DNA from: Nocardioides sp. Iso805N
Lineage (GTDB): Bacteria; Actinomycetota; Actinomycetes; Propionibacteriales; Nocardioidaceae
DNA: 64,000 nt
Assembly: GCF_000364605.1 (NCBI RefSeq)
Contig: NZ_KB822575.1
Coordinates: 358,237-422,236 of the forward strand
Direction of reading: 5' to 3'
Shown: one piece after another, positions 9,208 through 20,668 of the stretch
How the letters are laid out: the number at the start of each line of letters is the position of its first letter
How positions within the stretch are numbered: position 1 is the first letter of the stretch
Notes under the pieces: model-generated
The model's input: the letters and a program-made list of their open reading frames with translations, nothing else
Databases searched by the model: none
What the model was told of the DNA's origin: nothing
Translations under genes and position numbers: made by a program

Positions 9208-9323
9208 CAGTCGTCCGCCTCGTCCCACGTGTGCAGCACGCCGCGGCAGTCGACGAAGCCGTCGGAGGGGGCGTCGTCGACGGCCAAGGGTGGCTGGTCC
9301 AGAACGTCGAGGAGCGTGTTCAT
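9207..9323 (-). CDS. 38-residue acidic peptide upstream of iron redox enzyme
   Basis: Short frame, ATG at 9323 with AGGTG upstream, encoding 38 residues with many Asp/Glu, one Cys and one His (CRGVLHTWDE near the C-terminus). Its stop shares one base with the start of the iron redox enzyme, which is the strongest evidence that it is real. It could be a small partner protein or a leader that couples translation. No family is recognised. Confidence 0.6.
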   Translation of the reverse strand: MNTLLDVLDQPPLAVDDAPSDGFVDCRGVLHTWDEADD

Positions 9324-9377
9324 GAGCACCTGTACCCGCAAACACCCGGCGGGTGCGCGTGGAATTCGTCGCGTGGG

Positions 9378-10049
9378 TCACCCGGCCGAGGAGAGCAGCA
9401 CGGTGTCGGTGGCGACGTCGCGCAGCTCCACCCGCGTGATGTCGCCGAGCTCGAGGTCGGTCGAACCGGTGGTGCGGGCGGTCTCGCCCGGCCCGCTGCG
9501 CCACGTCGAGACGCGCTGCTTGTGCCCGTCGGCGTCGACGACGTAGAGCGCGTAGGCGTGGCTGGCGTAGGCGGAGCCGGTGGAGGCATAGGTGCAGGTC
9601 ATCTCCACCCGCGTCCCCCACTGCTCGGGCGCCAGCGCCACGTCCGCGCTCAGTGGCATCGCCGAACCCGTCGCACTGTGCAGCGCGACGTCGACCAGCC
9701 CGGCCGCATGATCCTGGCCGAGGGTCATCGGGAGGAGGACCGCCGCGATCACGGCAGCGGCGGCGGCCAGGCCGAGCGCGACCCGCGTCGACGTACGCCG
9801 CCACCAGACGGGCCGCGCGGCCGCCATCAGCCGTCGCTCCAGGTCGGCGGGGGGAAGCTCGTCGACCGAGTCGAGGGTGTCCGGGTCGACCCGCGCGAGC
9901 AGGCCCGGCAGCGGGGTGAGCTCGGCGACCGCGTCCTGGCACAGCAGGCACTCGGCGAGGTGTCGCTCGTACTCGCCGCGCTCGAACGGGGTCAACGCAC
10001 CCAGCACGTAGGCACCGTCCCAGTCGGCGTAGCGCTCGTGCTCCCTCAT
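9378..10049 (-). CDS. Anti-sigma factor (zinc-binding, RskA-like)
   Basis: A 223-residue membrane protein. The cytoplasmic N-terminus has the zinc anti-sigma motif H30-x3-C34-x2-C37, which in the family holds the sigma factor inactive. One transmembrane helix lies at about 90-110, followed by an extracytoplasmic RskA/anti-sigma-K-type beta domain of about 110 residues. The gene overlaps the upstream ECF sigma gene by 4 bp (ATGA), the usual arrangement of a cognate pair. Release probably needs regulated proteolysis, as in RskA, or thiol oxidation of the zinc site. Confidence 0.9.
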   Translation of the reverse strand: MREHERYADWDGAYVLGALTPFERGEYERHLAECLLCQDAVAELTPLPGLLARVDPDTLDSVDELPPADLERRLMAAARPVWWRRTSTRVALGLAAAAAVIAAVLLPMTLGQDHAAGLVDVALHSATGSAMPLSADVALAPEQWGTRVEMTCTYASTGSAYASHAYALYVVDADGHKQRVSTWRSGPGETARTTGSTDLELGDITRVELRDVATDTVLLSSAG

Positions 10050-10549
10050 CGCGTCACTCCCCTCTCCTGCAGCGCCAGTCGCAGCGCGCGCAGTCCGTAG
10101 TGCAGGCGCGACTTCACCGTGCCCGCCGGGATGGCCAGCTCGGCGGCGATCTCGGCCACGGTCAGTCGGGCGTAGTAGGCCCTCAGCACGACCGAGCGGT
10201 GGTCCTCCGACAGCGCCCGCAGCGCGTCGGCCACGAGCAGCGACTCGAACAGCGCATCGACCTCGTCCTCGACGGACTCCTCGGGCAGCCGGTCGCTGGT
10301 CGACTCGTGTCGAGCGCGGGCGCTGCGGGCGTCGTCGACGACCAGGTTGCGGGCCACGGTGAAGAGCCACGCCCGGGCGGACCCGCCCCCGTCGATGTCG
10401 GTGATCCCGCGCCGCCAGGCGCGCAGCATGGTCTCCTGCACGACGTCCTCGGCCCGCGCTCGATCCCCCGTCAGTCGTACGACGTAGGCCCACAGGGGTG
10501 CTGCATGGGCATGGTGCAGTGCCCGCAGCGCCTCCGGGTCGCCGGCCAT
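10046..10549 (-). CDS. ECF RNA polymerase sigma factor (SigK-like)
   Basis: A 167-residue ECF sigma factor. Region 2 contains AEDVVQETMLRAW and region 4 has the helix-turn-helix LTVAEIAAELAIPAGTVKSR. It is co-transcribed with its anti-sigma factor and faces the divergent DHA2 exporter gene across 151 bp. The pair may control itself, the exporter or the adjoining iron-protein cluster; the targets are inference. The exact ECF group cannot be set without a profile search. Confidence 0.93.
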   Translation of the reverse strand: MAGDPEALRALHHAHAAPLWAYVVRLTGDRARAEDVVQETMLRAWRRGITDIDGGGSARAWLFTVARNLVVDDARSARARHESTSDRLPEESVEDEVDALFESLLVADALRALSEDHRSVVLRAYYARLTVAEIAAELAIPAGTVKSRLHYGLRALRLALQERGVTR

Positions 10550-10669
10550 CGCTCACCTCCATGGCTGACACGAGATCGGACATCGTCCGGTTCAACCGAG
10601 CCCGCCGGTTCCTGGGACAGGGACCTCGTGCCTCCAGCATGACGCTGATCACGCGCAACCCCCAGGGGT

Positions 10670-10682
10670 ATCGGACTCCGAT
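10670..10682. promoter_or_regulatory. Candidate operator, 6-1-6 inverted repeat
   Basis: ATCGGA-C-TCCGAT lies 18 bp upstream of the exporter start, in the divergent region with the ECF sigma gene. Perfect 6-bp arms in this place suggest a regulator site, but the regulator is unknown. Confidence 0.35.
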
Positions 10683-10700
10683 TCGGGACACCTGCCTTCC

Positions 10701-12272
10701 ATGAGTCATCTCGCCACGACCGAGGACCGCGCCCAGGGCACCGAGTGGTGGACCCTGGCCGCGGTCTGCACGGGCGTCTTCATGCTGTTGCTCGACGTCA
10801 CCATCGTGAACGTCGCCCTGCCCGACATCCAGCAGCAGCTCCACGCCGACCTGTCCGGGCTGCAGTGGGTGATCGACGCCTACGCCCTGAGCCTGGCGGC
10901 GCTGCTGCTCACCGCCGGATCGCTGGCAGACCTCTACGGCCGGCGACGGCTGTTCCTGATCGGCACGGTGCTGTTCACCATCGGCTCGGCAGCGTGCGGC
11001 GCCGCCCAGACCATCACCGTCCTGCAGCTCTCGCGGGCGTTCCAGGGAATCGGTGGGGCGGCGATGTTCGCGACGGCGCTGGCGCTGCTGGCCTCGGCGT
11101 ACCGGGGGCGGGAGCGCGGGATCGCATTCGGTGCCTTCGGTGCGACCACGGGCGTGGCGGTGGCGGTCGGCCCGGTGCTGGGTGGCCTCCTCACCTCGGG
11201 GCTGTCGTGGCGCTGGATCTTCTTCGTGAACATCCCGATCTGCGTGGTGGCGCTGGCGATCACGGTCGCGAAGGTGCAGGAGTCGCGCGACCCGAAGGCG
11301 GGCCGTCCGGACTGGTTCGGCTTCGTCAGCTTCAGCCTGGCGCTGGGCGCGCTCGTCTACGGCCTGATCGAGGCCGGCCGGCCCGCTCTGGGCTGGGGGT
11401 CGACGCGGGTGATCGCGTGCCTGGTGGCAGCGGTGGTGCTGCTGGCGGTCTTCGTGATCGGCGAGCTTCGCCAGCAGCACCCGATGTTCGACCTGGCCCT
11501 GCTGCGCAAGCCGACGTTCTGCGGCGGCCTGATCGCGGCCTTCGGCGTCTCCTCGTCGGTCTTCTCGCTGCTGACCTACCTGGTGATCTACGTGCAGGAC
11601 GTCCTCGGCTACTCCGCCGTCGCGACGGGCCTGCGCTTCCTCTTCCTCTCGGCCGCCTCCTTCGTCGCGGCCGCGATCGCCGGCCGGCTGACCGAGCGGG
11701 TGGCGACCAAGCTCCTGATCGGCCCCGGCTTCGTGCTCCTCTCGGCTGGGCTGTTCCTGCTGCTCGGCATCGACGCCGACAGCACGTGGAAGCACCTCAT
11801 CCCGGGCCTGATCGTGTGCGGCGTGGGCGTCGGCATGATCAACCCGCCGCTGGCCTCCACGGCTGTCGGTGTCGTCTCCCCCGACCGGTCGGGGATGGCG
11901 TCGGGGGTCAACTCCACCTTCCGCCAGGTCGGCATCGCGACCGGCATCGCTGCGCTCGGCTCGATCTTCGCCACCCGCATCTCGGACGGCATCTCCGAGC
12001 GCCTGGCCGGCAGCCAGACCGCGCCGTACGCCGGCAAGGTGGCCGAGGGGGTCACCGGCGGCCAGCTGAAGACCGTCGTCGCTCAGGTGCCGGCCGCCGC
12101 ACGGCAGAAGGTCTCGGCAGCGGCGGTCGACAGCTTCACCAGCGCGCTGGACCACATCATCCTGATCGCGGCGGTGATCGCACTGGTCGCGGCGATCAGC
12201 AGCTTCGTCCTGATCCGTCAGCAGGACTTCGTCGCCGAGTCCGGCCCGGACCAGGGTCCCGCGGCCGGCTGA
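10701..12272 (+). CDS. DHA2-family MFS multidrug exporter
   Basis: A 523-residue protein with about 14 transmembrane segments. The early LDVTIVNVALPDI motif (drug exporter motif D1) and the ADLYGRRRLF loop (motif A) mark the DHA2/EmrB-QacA family of proton-driven exporters. The ATG at 10701 leaves a normal short cytoplasmic N-terminus. It is monocistronic, divergent from the ECF sigma gene, and ends 42 bp before a 44-bp palindrome. The late loop (about 430-470) is enlarged, Ala/Gln-rich and typical of 14-TM members. Substrate unknown. Confidence 0.92.
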   Translation: MSHLATTEDRAQGTEWWTLAAVCTGVFMLLLDVTIVNVALPDIQQQLHADLSGLQWVIDAYALSLAALLLTAGSLADLYGRRRLFLIGTVLFTIGSAACGAAQTITVLQLSRAFQGIGGAAMFATALALLASAYRGRERGIAFGAFGATTGVAVAVGPVLGGLLTSGLSWRWIFFVNIPICVVALAITVAKVQESRDPKAGRPDWFGFVSFSLALGALVYGLIEAGRPALGWGSTRVIACLVAAVVLLAVFVIGELRQQHPMFDLALLRKPTFCGGLIAAFGVSSSVFSLLTYLVIYVQDVLGYSAVATGLRFLFLSAASFVAAAIAGRLTERVATKLLIGPGFVLLSAGLFLLLGIDADSTWKHLIPGLIVCGVGVGMINPPLASTAVGVVSPDRSGMASGVNSTFRQVGIATGIAALGSIFATRISDGISERLAGSQTAPYAGKVAEGVTGGQLKTVVAQVPAAARQKVSAAAVDSFTSALDHIILIAAVIALVAAISSFVLIRQQDFVAESGPDQGPAAG

Positions 12273-12314
12273 GCCGCGTTCTCGCACCCCGGGCAGATTC
12301 TCGAGGGGACGACG

Positions 12315-12358
12315 CGAGATGGGCATAGGGGCACACGTGTGCCCCTATGCCCATCTCG
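12315..12358. terminator. 44-bp perfect palindrome, probable bidirectional terminator
   Basis: Two 22-bp arms (12315-12336, 12337-12358) with no spacer, lying between the exporter and the 3' end of the convergent transporter pseudogene. In RNA it would form a very stable hairpin with a minimal loop. Position favours transcription termination; see findings for alternatives. Confidence 0.6.
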
Positions 12359-12425
12359 GCTCAACCGGCTCACCCATATCGACGGCGCCACCGGGTGTGC
12401 CGATCCACGTCGACGACCTCGACAC

Positions 12426-13018
12426 CTAGCTGCGAGCCTGGGCAGGATCCGGAGCCTTCCCGCCGAACTCGATCCCGCGCGCCTCGTGCCCGACCAGGGT
12501 GATGCCCGCGACCAGGATCAGCACCGGCACGATCGTGACCGTCAGCGCGAACGGGTAGGAGTGGGCGCTCGCCAGGTGCTCCTGGAGGGGCAGGTTGAGC
12601 GCGGCGAACAGATTCCCGAGCCGATAGGTGACGCCAGGATAGAAGCCGCGGATCGCGTCTGGCGAGAGCTCGGTGAGGTGGGCCGGGATGACGCCCCACG
12701 CGCCCTGCACGAAGAACTGCATGAGGAAGGCGCCCAGTGCCAGCCATCCGGCGGTCTGGGAGAACGCCGAAGAGCAGGCCGCCGCCGATCGCGCCCACGT
12801 TGTAGATCATCGCGATCACCAGCGCCGTGGTCTCACCGAGACCGGGCCCGCCCTGGTCGGTCGACTTGAGGAAGGTCGGATAGACGTCCTGGGTGCCGTG
12901 GCTCATCCAGTTGAGGCCGTCATCAAGACGATCAGGTAGATGAAGCGTCCATCGTCCAGCCCAGCACCGCCGCGAGGAACGCGTTTCGCTGGTCGCGGTC
13001 GAGTCGTTGGGTACTCAC
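12426..13018 (-). pseudogene. Decayed SHS-type (lactate/carboxylate) MFS transporter
   Basis: Remnant of an MFS carrier. It opens with GTG at 13018 and a recognisable N-terminus (NAFLAAVLGWTMDA), then jumps to NWMSHGTQDVYPTFL, a signature of the SHS lactate/carboxylate branch, so roughly the first six helices are missing. A second deletion with a frame change occurs near 12765-12790 between GGLLFG and [11 protein letters not shown]. The C-terminal part ([12 protein letters not shown] onward) ends at 12426 in the new frame. What remains is under 600 bp, against more than 1.2 kb for intact members, so no functional carrier can be made. Confidence 0.8.
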
Positions 13019-13090
13019 CCGCTGCGGTTACCCCGAAGCCGAGCCAGTCATGTGACGTGCACCTCACCCGCCCCTGGGATAGTCCGGTCC

Positions 13091-14836
13091 TCAGCCGTAG
13101 AGGAGCGCCCCGGCGTGCGCGGGCAGGCGCAACGTCCCGCCCTCGTACGCCGCACCGCCCGGCGTACTGAAGAGCAGCTCACCGCTGTCCGGCGTCAGCT
13201 CGAGGTGGTGCGGCGCGTTCGCGAAGTTCACGACGACGAGCACCTGCCCGCGCTGGAGCATGAACAGACCGTCCTCGACCGTGCACTCCACGTGCGTGAA
13301 CCGCGGGTCGGTGAGGTCGGGGAGGGTACGCCGCAGCTCGGCGAGACGCCGGTAGACCGCCAGCATCCGCGCGCCCCGCTCGGACTCCAGCTCCGACCAG
13401 TCCAGCTTCGACCGCCGGAAGGTCGCCGGATCCTGCGGGTCCGGCACCGACGCCGGATCCCAGCCGTGCTCGGCGAACTCCGCGATCCTGCCCTCGGCGG
13501 TCGCCTTGCCGAGCTCCTCCTCGGGGTGGGAGGTGAAGAACTGGAACGGCGTCGAGGCCGCCCACTCCTCCCCCTGGAACAGCATCGGGGTGAATGGTCC
13601 TGCCAGGGTCAGCAGCGCCGCGCAGGCGAGCTGGTCGTCATCGAGTCGCTCGGTGAGCCGGTCCCCGCGAGCGCGGTTGCCGATCTGGTCGTGGTTCTGG
13701 CTGCACACCACCAGCCGCCAGGTGGGCATCCGGGCGCGGTCGATCGGCACGCCGTGCGACCGGTCGCGGAACGACGACCAGGTGCCGTCGTGGAAGAACC
13801 CGCGCTCGTACACCTTCGCCAGCGCCGAGAGCGGCGCGAAGTCGGCGTAGTAGCCCTGGGTCTCGCCGGTCAGGGCGACGTGCACGGCGTGGTGGAAGTC
13901 GTCGCTCCACTGCGCGTCGAGACCGTAGCCACCGGCCTCCTTCGGCGTGACCATCACCGGATCGTTGAGGTCCGACTCCGCGATCAGCGTCAGCGGCCTG
14001 CGCTGGTACGCCGACAGTGCCGCCACGTCGTCGGCCAGCTGGGCCAGCAGATGCGGCCGGGAGGAGTCGGAGAGCGCGTGCACGGCGTCGAGCCGCAGCC
14101 CGTCGACGTGGTAGTCCTCCAGCCACATCCGCACGTTGTCCCGGATGTAGGCCCGCACCTCCGTGGAGCCCTCGCCGTCGAGGTTGAGCAGGTCACCCCA
14201 GGTGTTGCGGCCGTCCTTGAGGTAGGGGCCGAAGAGTGGCAGGTAGTTCCCGGACGGGCCGAGGTGGTTGTAGACCACGTCCTGGATCACCCCGAGCCCG
14301 GCGGCATGGCAGCCGTCGACGAACCGCTGGTAGGCGGCGGGGCCGCCGTACTCCTCCTGGACCGCGAACCACGCGACGCCGTCATAGCCCCAGTTGTGGG
14401 TGCCGTTGAACGCGTTGACCGGCAGCAGCTCGACGAGATCGACCCCGATCGAGCGCAGGTGGTCCAGCCTGCCCAGCGCGGCGTCCAGCGTCCCCTCCGG
14501 CGTGAAGGTCCCGACGTGGAGCTCGTAGATCACCGATCCCGCCAGCTGGCGTCCGGTCCACGCCTGGTCCGTCCAGGCGAAGCCCGACGGGTCGTAGGAA
14601 CGCGAGCGCCCGTGGACGCCCGCAGGCTGACGCCGCGATCTCGGGTCGGGCCGCGGCACCTCATCACCGTCGATCAGGTAGCCGTAGTCCGGCTCGTCGG
14701 TCGCGTCGGGCACGGGCGCCGTCGGCGTCCACCAGTCGTCGTCGCCCTTGGTCATCTCGACCGTCGCCTCGCCGACGGACAGCCTCAGCGAGGCCGGGCG
14801 CGGCGCCCACACGTCGTAGGGTCCACGGCGACTCAT
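13091..14836 (-). CDS. treZ: Malto-oligosyltrehalose trehalohydrolase
   Basis: A 581-residue GH13 enzyme that releases trehalose from malto-oligosyltrehalose. The short N-terminal beta domain is followed by the (beta/alpha)8 barrel, with the nucleophile Asp at about 250 ([10 protein letters not shown]), the acid/base Glu at about 287 (LIAESDLND) and the third Asp in SQNHDQIGN. It starts with ATG overlapping the treY stop by 4 bp, the last gene of glgX-treY-treZ. The length is family-typical. Together the three enzymes turn glycogen into trehalose, an osmotic and desiccation protectant. Confidence 0.97.
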   Translation of the reverse strand: MSRRGPYDVWAPRPASLRLSVGEATVEMTKGDDDWWTPTAPVPDATDEPDYGYLIDGDEVPRPDPRSRRQPAGVHGRSRSYDPSGFAWTDQAWTGRQLAGSVIYELHVGTFTPEGTLDAALGRLDHLRSIGVDLVELLPVNAFNGTHNWGYDGVAWFAVQEEYGGPAAYQRFVDGCHAAGLGVIQDVVYNHLGPSGNYLPLFGPYLKDGRNTWGDLLNLDGEGSTEVRAYIRDNVRMWLEDYHVDGLRLDAVHALSDSSRPHLLAQLADDVAALSAYQRRPLTLIAESDLNDPVMVTPKEAGGYGLDAQWSDDFHHAVHVALTGETQGYYADFAPLSALAKVYERGFFHDGTWSSFRDRSHGVPIDRARMPTWRLVVCSQNHDQIGNRARGDRLTERLDDDQLACAALLTLAGPFTPMLFQGEEWAASTPFQFFTSHPEEELGKATAEGRIAEFAEHGWDPASVPDPQDPATFRRSKLDWSELESERGARMLAVYRRLAELRRTLPDLTDPRFTHVECTVEDGLFMLQRGQVLVVVNFANAPHHLELTPDSGELLFSTPGGAAYEGGTLRLPAHAGALLYG

Positions 14837-17219
14837 CGGCTCTCCTTGACCAGCAACGCGACGGGGTAGGTGGCCAGGAGGTCACGCAGCAGCACCGAGG
14901 ACCGCTCGGTGGTCGGGCCGGCCTCGGCACCCGCAAGCGCGTCATGCCAGTTCCCCGGCGGCAGCTCGATCCGGGTGTCGCCCCAGCCGCCGCGCGCGGC
15001 CAACCCGACGGGCAGCCGGGTGGCGACGGTGAGCGCCCCGCCCCGGTCGAAGGCAACCACGTGCTCGGCGGCCGGGCCGACCGCCCGCACCGGTGTGTAG
15101 GTGCGGAACAGTGTCGGGCGGTCGCGCCGCAACGTCAGGGCGCGCTGCGTCAGGAGCAGCTTCGCGGCGCCCACGTCGTCGAGTCCGTACGGCGCGGCGG
15201 CCCCCGCGCCTGCGGCCACCGCCGAGAGCAACGAGCGCCGCGGATCGAAGTCGACCGACCGCCGGTTGTCCGGGTCGACCAGGCTCTGCTCCCACAGCTC
15301 GCTGCCCTGGTAGACGTCGGGCACACCCGGCATGGTCAGCGCGATCAGCTTCGCGGCCAGGGCGTTGCTCCAGCCGGGCGCGACCACCTCGTCGAGCAGC
15401 TCGCGGAAGGCCTGGCCGACGGCGGCGTCGTCGTACAGCGCATCCACCGCGGCGTGCACCGCGCCCTCGTACTCCTGGTTCGGCGAGGTCCAGGTGGTGT
15501 GGTCGGCTGCCTCGCGCATCGCCTTCTCGGCGTAGCCGTGCAGCCGCTCGCGGCTGATCGGCCAGGCGCCCAGCGCCGCCTGCCACAGCAGCGCCCCGAA
15601 GCCAGGGTCGGGCACAGGTGCCAGCGACAGCAGCCGGGTCAATGTCCGCGACCAGGCCGAGGGCAGCTCGGCCAGCACGGCGATCCGGGCGCGCACGTCC
15701 TCACCGCGCTTGGTGTCGTGGGTGGAGGTGGTCGTCATCGCGTCGGGCCAATAGCGCTGCCGCTCGACCATCGCGGCGTGGAAGGCCTCGGTGTCGAGCG
15801 CGAAGATCGAGGGGTCGCCCCCCACCTCGTTGAGCGAGGTCAGCCGCGACCAGCGGTAGAACGCGCAGTCCTCGACCCCCTTGGCCATCACCATCCCGCT
15901 GGTCTGCTGGAACCGCTTGCTCGCGGCCAGGTCGGCACTGTTCAGCCACGGCTCCAAGGCGTCGTACGTCGCGGCCAGGTCCGGCCGGTGCGACCGGGCG
16001 AGCGCGAACGCCTGCTCGAGGTGCTCCCGGCCCTCGGGCAGGTAGGAGCGATAGACCGGGAAGCAGGCCAGCAGCTCGGCGACCGCGTCCTCGGCCCGGA
16101 AGGCGGGGACGACCGGAAGGTGCCGGCGCAGGTCGCGGACGATCCGCTTGACCTCCGAGTGCAGCATCCCGTCGGCAACCTCACGCTTGCGCTCGTGCAC
16201 CATCGCCGGCCAGTCGACCGGCCCGCCGCGCAGCCGGCTCTCGAGGGCGTCCAACGGCTCCTCGCCGGCCGGGTCGGTGAGCACCCGGTCGATCAGCCCG
16301 AGCACGTCGTAGCCGGTGGTGCCGGCGGTCGCCCAGGACGCAGGCAGCTTCTCACCGGGCTCCAGGATCTTCTCCACCAGCACGTAGGCGCCGCCCGTCA
16401 GGCCCGCCAGATCGGCAAGATACTTGCGCGGGTCGCGCAGCCCGTCGGGGTGGTCGACCCGCAGCCCGTCGACCAGCCCCTCGCTCACCCAGCGACGGAT
16501 CTCCGCATGGGTCTGGGTGAAGACGTCCGGCTCCTCCACCCGGACCGCGGCGAGCGTGTTGACCGCAAAGAAGCGGCGGTAGTTCAGGTCGTCGTCCGCG
16601 CTGTGCCACGAGGCCAGCTCGTAGTGCTGCCGATCGTGCACGGCGTTGGCATCGACACCCGTCGGGCCGTAGTCGTCGGCGGTGCCGGGGGCGATGGGAT
16701 AGAGGTTGTCGTGGTAGGCCAGCTCGGGGCCGTCCTCCCCGTCGACCACGCTCAGGTGGTCGATCCGACCCCCCGGCAGCAGGTCGTCGTCGCCGACGAC
16801 CGGTACGAGCAGGCGCTCGTGGCCGGCGTTCCAGTCGATGTCGAACGCCGCCGCGTGCGGGGAGTCGCGGCCCAGCCGCAGCACGTCCCACCACCACGGA
16901 TCCTCGCGCGGGGTGGCGATGCCGACGTGGTTGGGCACGATGTCGACCAGCACCCCCATGCCCAGGCGACGCGCCTCGGCCGAGAGCGCCTTCAGCCCCG
17001 CGGCACCGCCACGCGACTCGTCGATGTGGTCGTGCGCGACCACGTCGTACCCGTGCTCGCTGCCCGGCTCTGCCGCCAGCAGTGGCGAGAGGTAGACCCA
17101 GTCGACGCCGAGCTCGTGCAGGTAGCCCAGCAGGTCGGCCGCGGCGTAGAGGTCGAAGTCGGCGGTGATCTGCAGTCGGTAGGTGCTCGCCGGCACCCGC
17201 ATCCCGCCGGACACCCGCG

Positions 17220-17223
<4 letters not shown>
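14833..17223 (-). CDS. treY: Malto-oligosyltrehalose synthase (maltooligosyl trehalose synthase)
   Basis: A 796-residue GH13 enzyme that isomerises the reducing-end alpha-1,4 bond of maltodextrins to alpha,alpha-1,1. Typical motifs: N-terminal STYRLQ, then [22 protein letters not shown] (nucleophile), VEKIL (acid/base) and [14 protein letters not shown]. The GTG start at 17223 overlaps the glgX stop by 4 bp; an ATG seven codons later is a possible alternative. It overlaps treZ by 4 bp at its end, so the operon is translationally coupled. Confidence 0.97.
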
Positions 17224-19379
<2,156 letters not shown>

Positions 19380-19440
19380 GCGTCCCTCTCCCTGTTTTCG
19401 TCATGATGAACGCGCACCGGGTACCCCGGTACGGCGGGGT

Positions 19441-19758
19441 TCAGCCGTGACGTTGGTCGCGTACGCTCATCCCGCAGCGCGGCAGCACGACCCGAGCGAC
19501 CGAGCCAGGTGCGGCGACCAGCTCCAGCCGTTGGAAACGGGCGCGCATGTCGGCACGGGCCGCGGCTATCACCCCGATGGCCGTGCTCGGCAGCGACGCG
19601 ACACCACTGAGGTCCATCACCAGGGAGCGGTTGTGGGCGGCCATCAGGGCGGCGAGCTGCTGGCGGAGCAGGTGCGCTCCGGCCTCGTCCAGGTCGCCGG
19701 AGAGGGTGAGGGTGCGGGTGTCCTCGTCGTAAGCGCTGGCGAAGGAAGAGCCGGGCAT
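19441..19758 (-). CDS. STAS-domain protein (anti-sigma factor antagonist-like)
   Basis: A 105-residue single STAS domain: strand TRTLTLSGDLD, then SLVMDLSGVASLPSTAIGVI at the site where SpoIIAA-like antagonists carry the phosphorylated serine. The usual D-S is replaced by P-S-T, so phosphorylation cannot be assumed. It lies 61 bp upstream of glgX and is divergent, across 30 bp, from the MpaB-like oxygenase gene. It may belong to the partner-switching network that includes the HATPase and PP2C genes at 33-35 kb; that link is inference. Confidence 0.8.
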   Translation of the reverse strand: MPGSSFASAYDEDTRTLTLSGDLDEAGAHLLRQQLAALMAAHNRSLVMDLSGVASLPSTAIGVIAAARADMRARFQRLELVAAPGSVARVVLPRCGMSVRDQRHG

Positions 19759-19788
19759 GCCGCCCTGTTCCCGAGTAGCGTCCTGACC

Positions 19789-20658
19789 ATGCCCAAGCCG
19801 GTGCGCAACGCCACCCTCGACCCCGAGGTCGACTTCCACCGGATCTACCGCGACCTTTGCGAGTACGAGTTCCCCTGGGACTTCAACCAGGCGCTCAGCT
19901 TCGCGCTGTTCCGCACCTACGCGGTGCCGAGCATCGGGCGGCTGCTCGGGCGGACGCACGAGTTCACCGAGCGTCCGCAGAAGCGGTACGACGACACCGC
20001 GCTGCTGCTCGAGGAGGTGCTGATCCACGGCTTCGACAGTGCCGCGGGCAAGGCCGCGCTGCGCCGGATCAACGGCATGCACCGGATGTATGCGATCAGC
20101 AACGACGACATGCGCTACGTGCTGGCCACCTTCGTGGTGGTGCCCAAGCGCTGGATCGACGACTTCGGCTGGCGCCCGCTGACCGCCGCCGACGTGCTCG
20201 CCTCGGTCCGCTACTACCAGGCCCTCGGCCGGCACATGGGGATCACGGAGGTCCCCGACAGCTACGACTCCTTCGCCTCGCTGATGGACGACTACGAGGC
20301 CGAGCACTTCGGCTACGACGAGGGCGGACGGCGCGTCGCCGATGCCACCCTCGAGCTGGTGACCACCTTCTACCCCCGGCCGCTCGCCCCCGCGCTGCGG
20401 GTGTTCAGTCGCGCGCTGATGGATCCACCGCTGCTGGCGGCGTTCGGGTACGACGAGCCGGGGCGGACGGCCCGCGCGCTCTCCAGGGGCGCGCTGCGGC
20501 TGCGTGCCCGGCTGGTCGCGCTGCTGCCGCCGCGGCGCAGGCCCTCGCTGGTGCGGGACATGCGCCGGATCAGGAGCTACCCCGACGGCCTCGACGTACC
20601 GGCGATGGGGACGTTCGTGCCCGGGTGCCCGGTGCACCGCTCCTCCGCGGCGTCGTAG
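19789..20658 (+). CDS. Oxygenase MpaB family protein (DUF2236)
   Basis: A 289-residue protein of the ER-bound oxygenase MpaB/latex-clearing-protein-like family (DUF2236), whose members bind haem b. Evidence is its overall length and helix pattern with the conserved stretches EVLIHGFDSAAG, RINGMHRMYAISNDDMRYVL and DFGWRPLT. The histidine in GMHRMY is a plausible haem ligand. The ATG at 19789 begins a basic N-terminus with no signal peptide. Reaction and substrate are unknown. It is convergent with the phosphotransferase gene, with a 10-bp gap. Confidence 0.82.
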   Translation: MPKPVRNATLDPEVDFHRIYRDLCEYEFPWDFNQALSFALFRTYAVPSIGRLLGRTHEFTERPQKRYDDTALLLEEVLIHGFDSAAGKAALRRINGMHRMYAISNDDMRYVLATFVVVPKRWIDDFGWRPLTAADVLASVRYYQALGRHMGITEVPDSYDSFASLMDDYEAEHFGYDEGGRRVADATLELVTTFYPRPLAPALRVFSRALMDPPLLAAFGYDEPGRTARALSRGALRLRARLVALLPPRRRPSLVRDMRRIRSYPDGLDVPAMGTFVPGCPVHRSSAAS

Positions 20659-20668
20659 CGGTGCGTGG

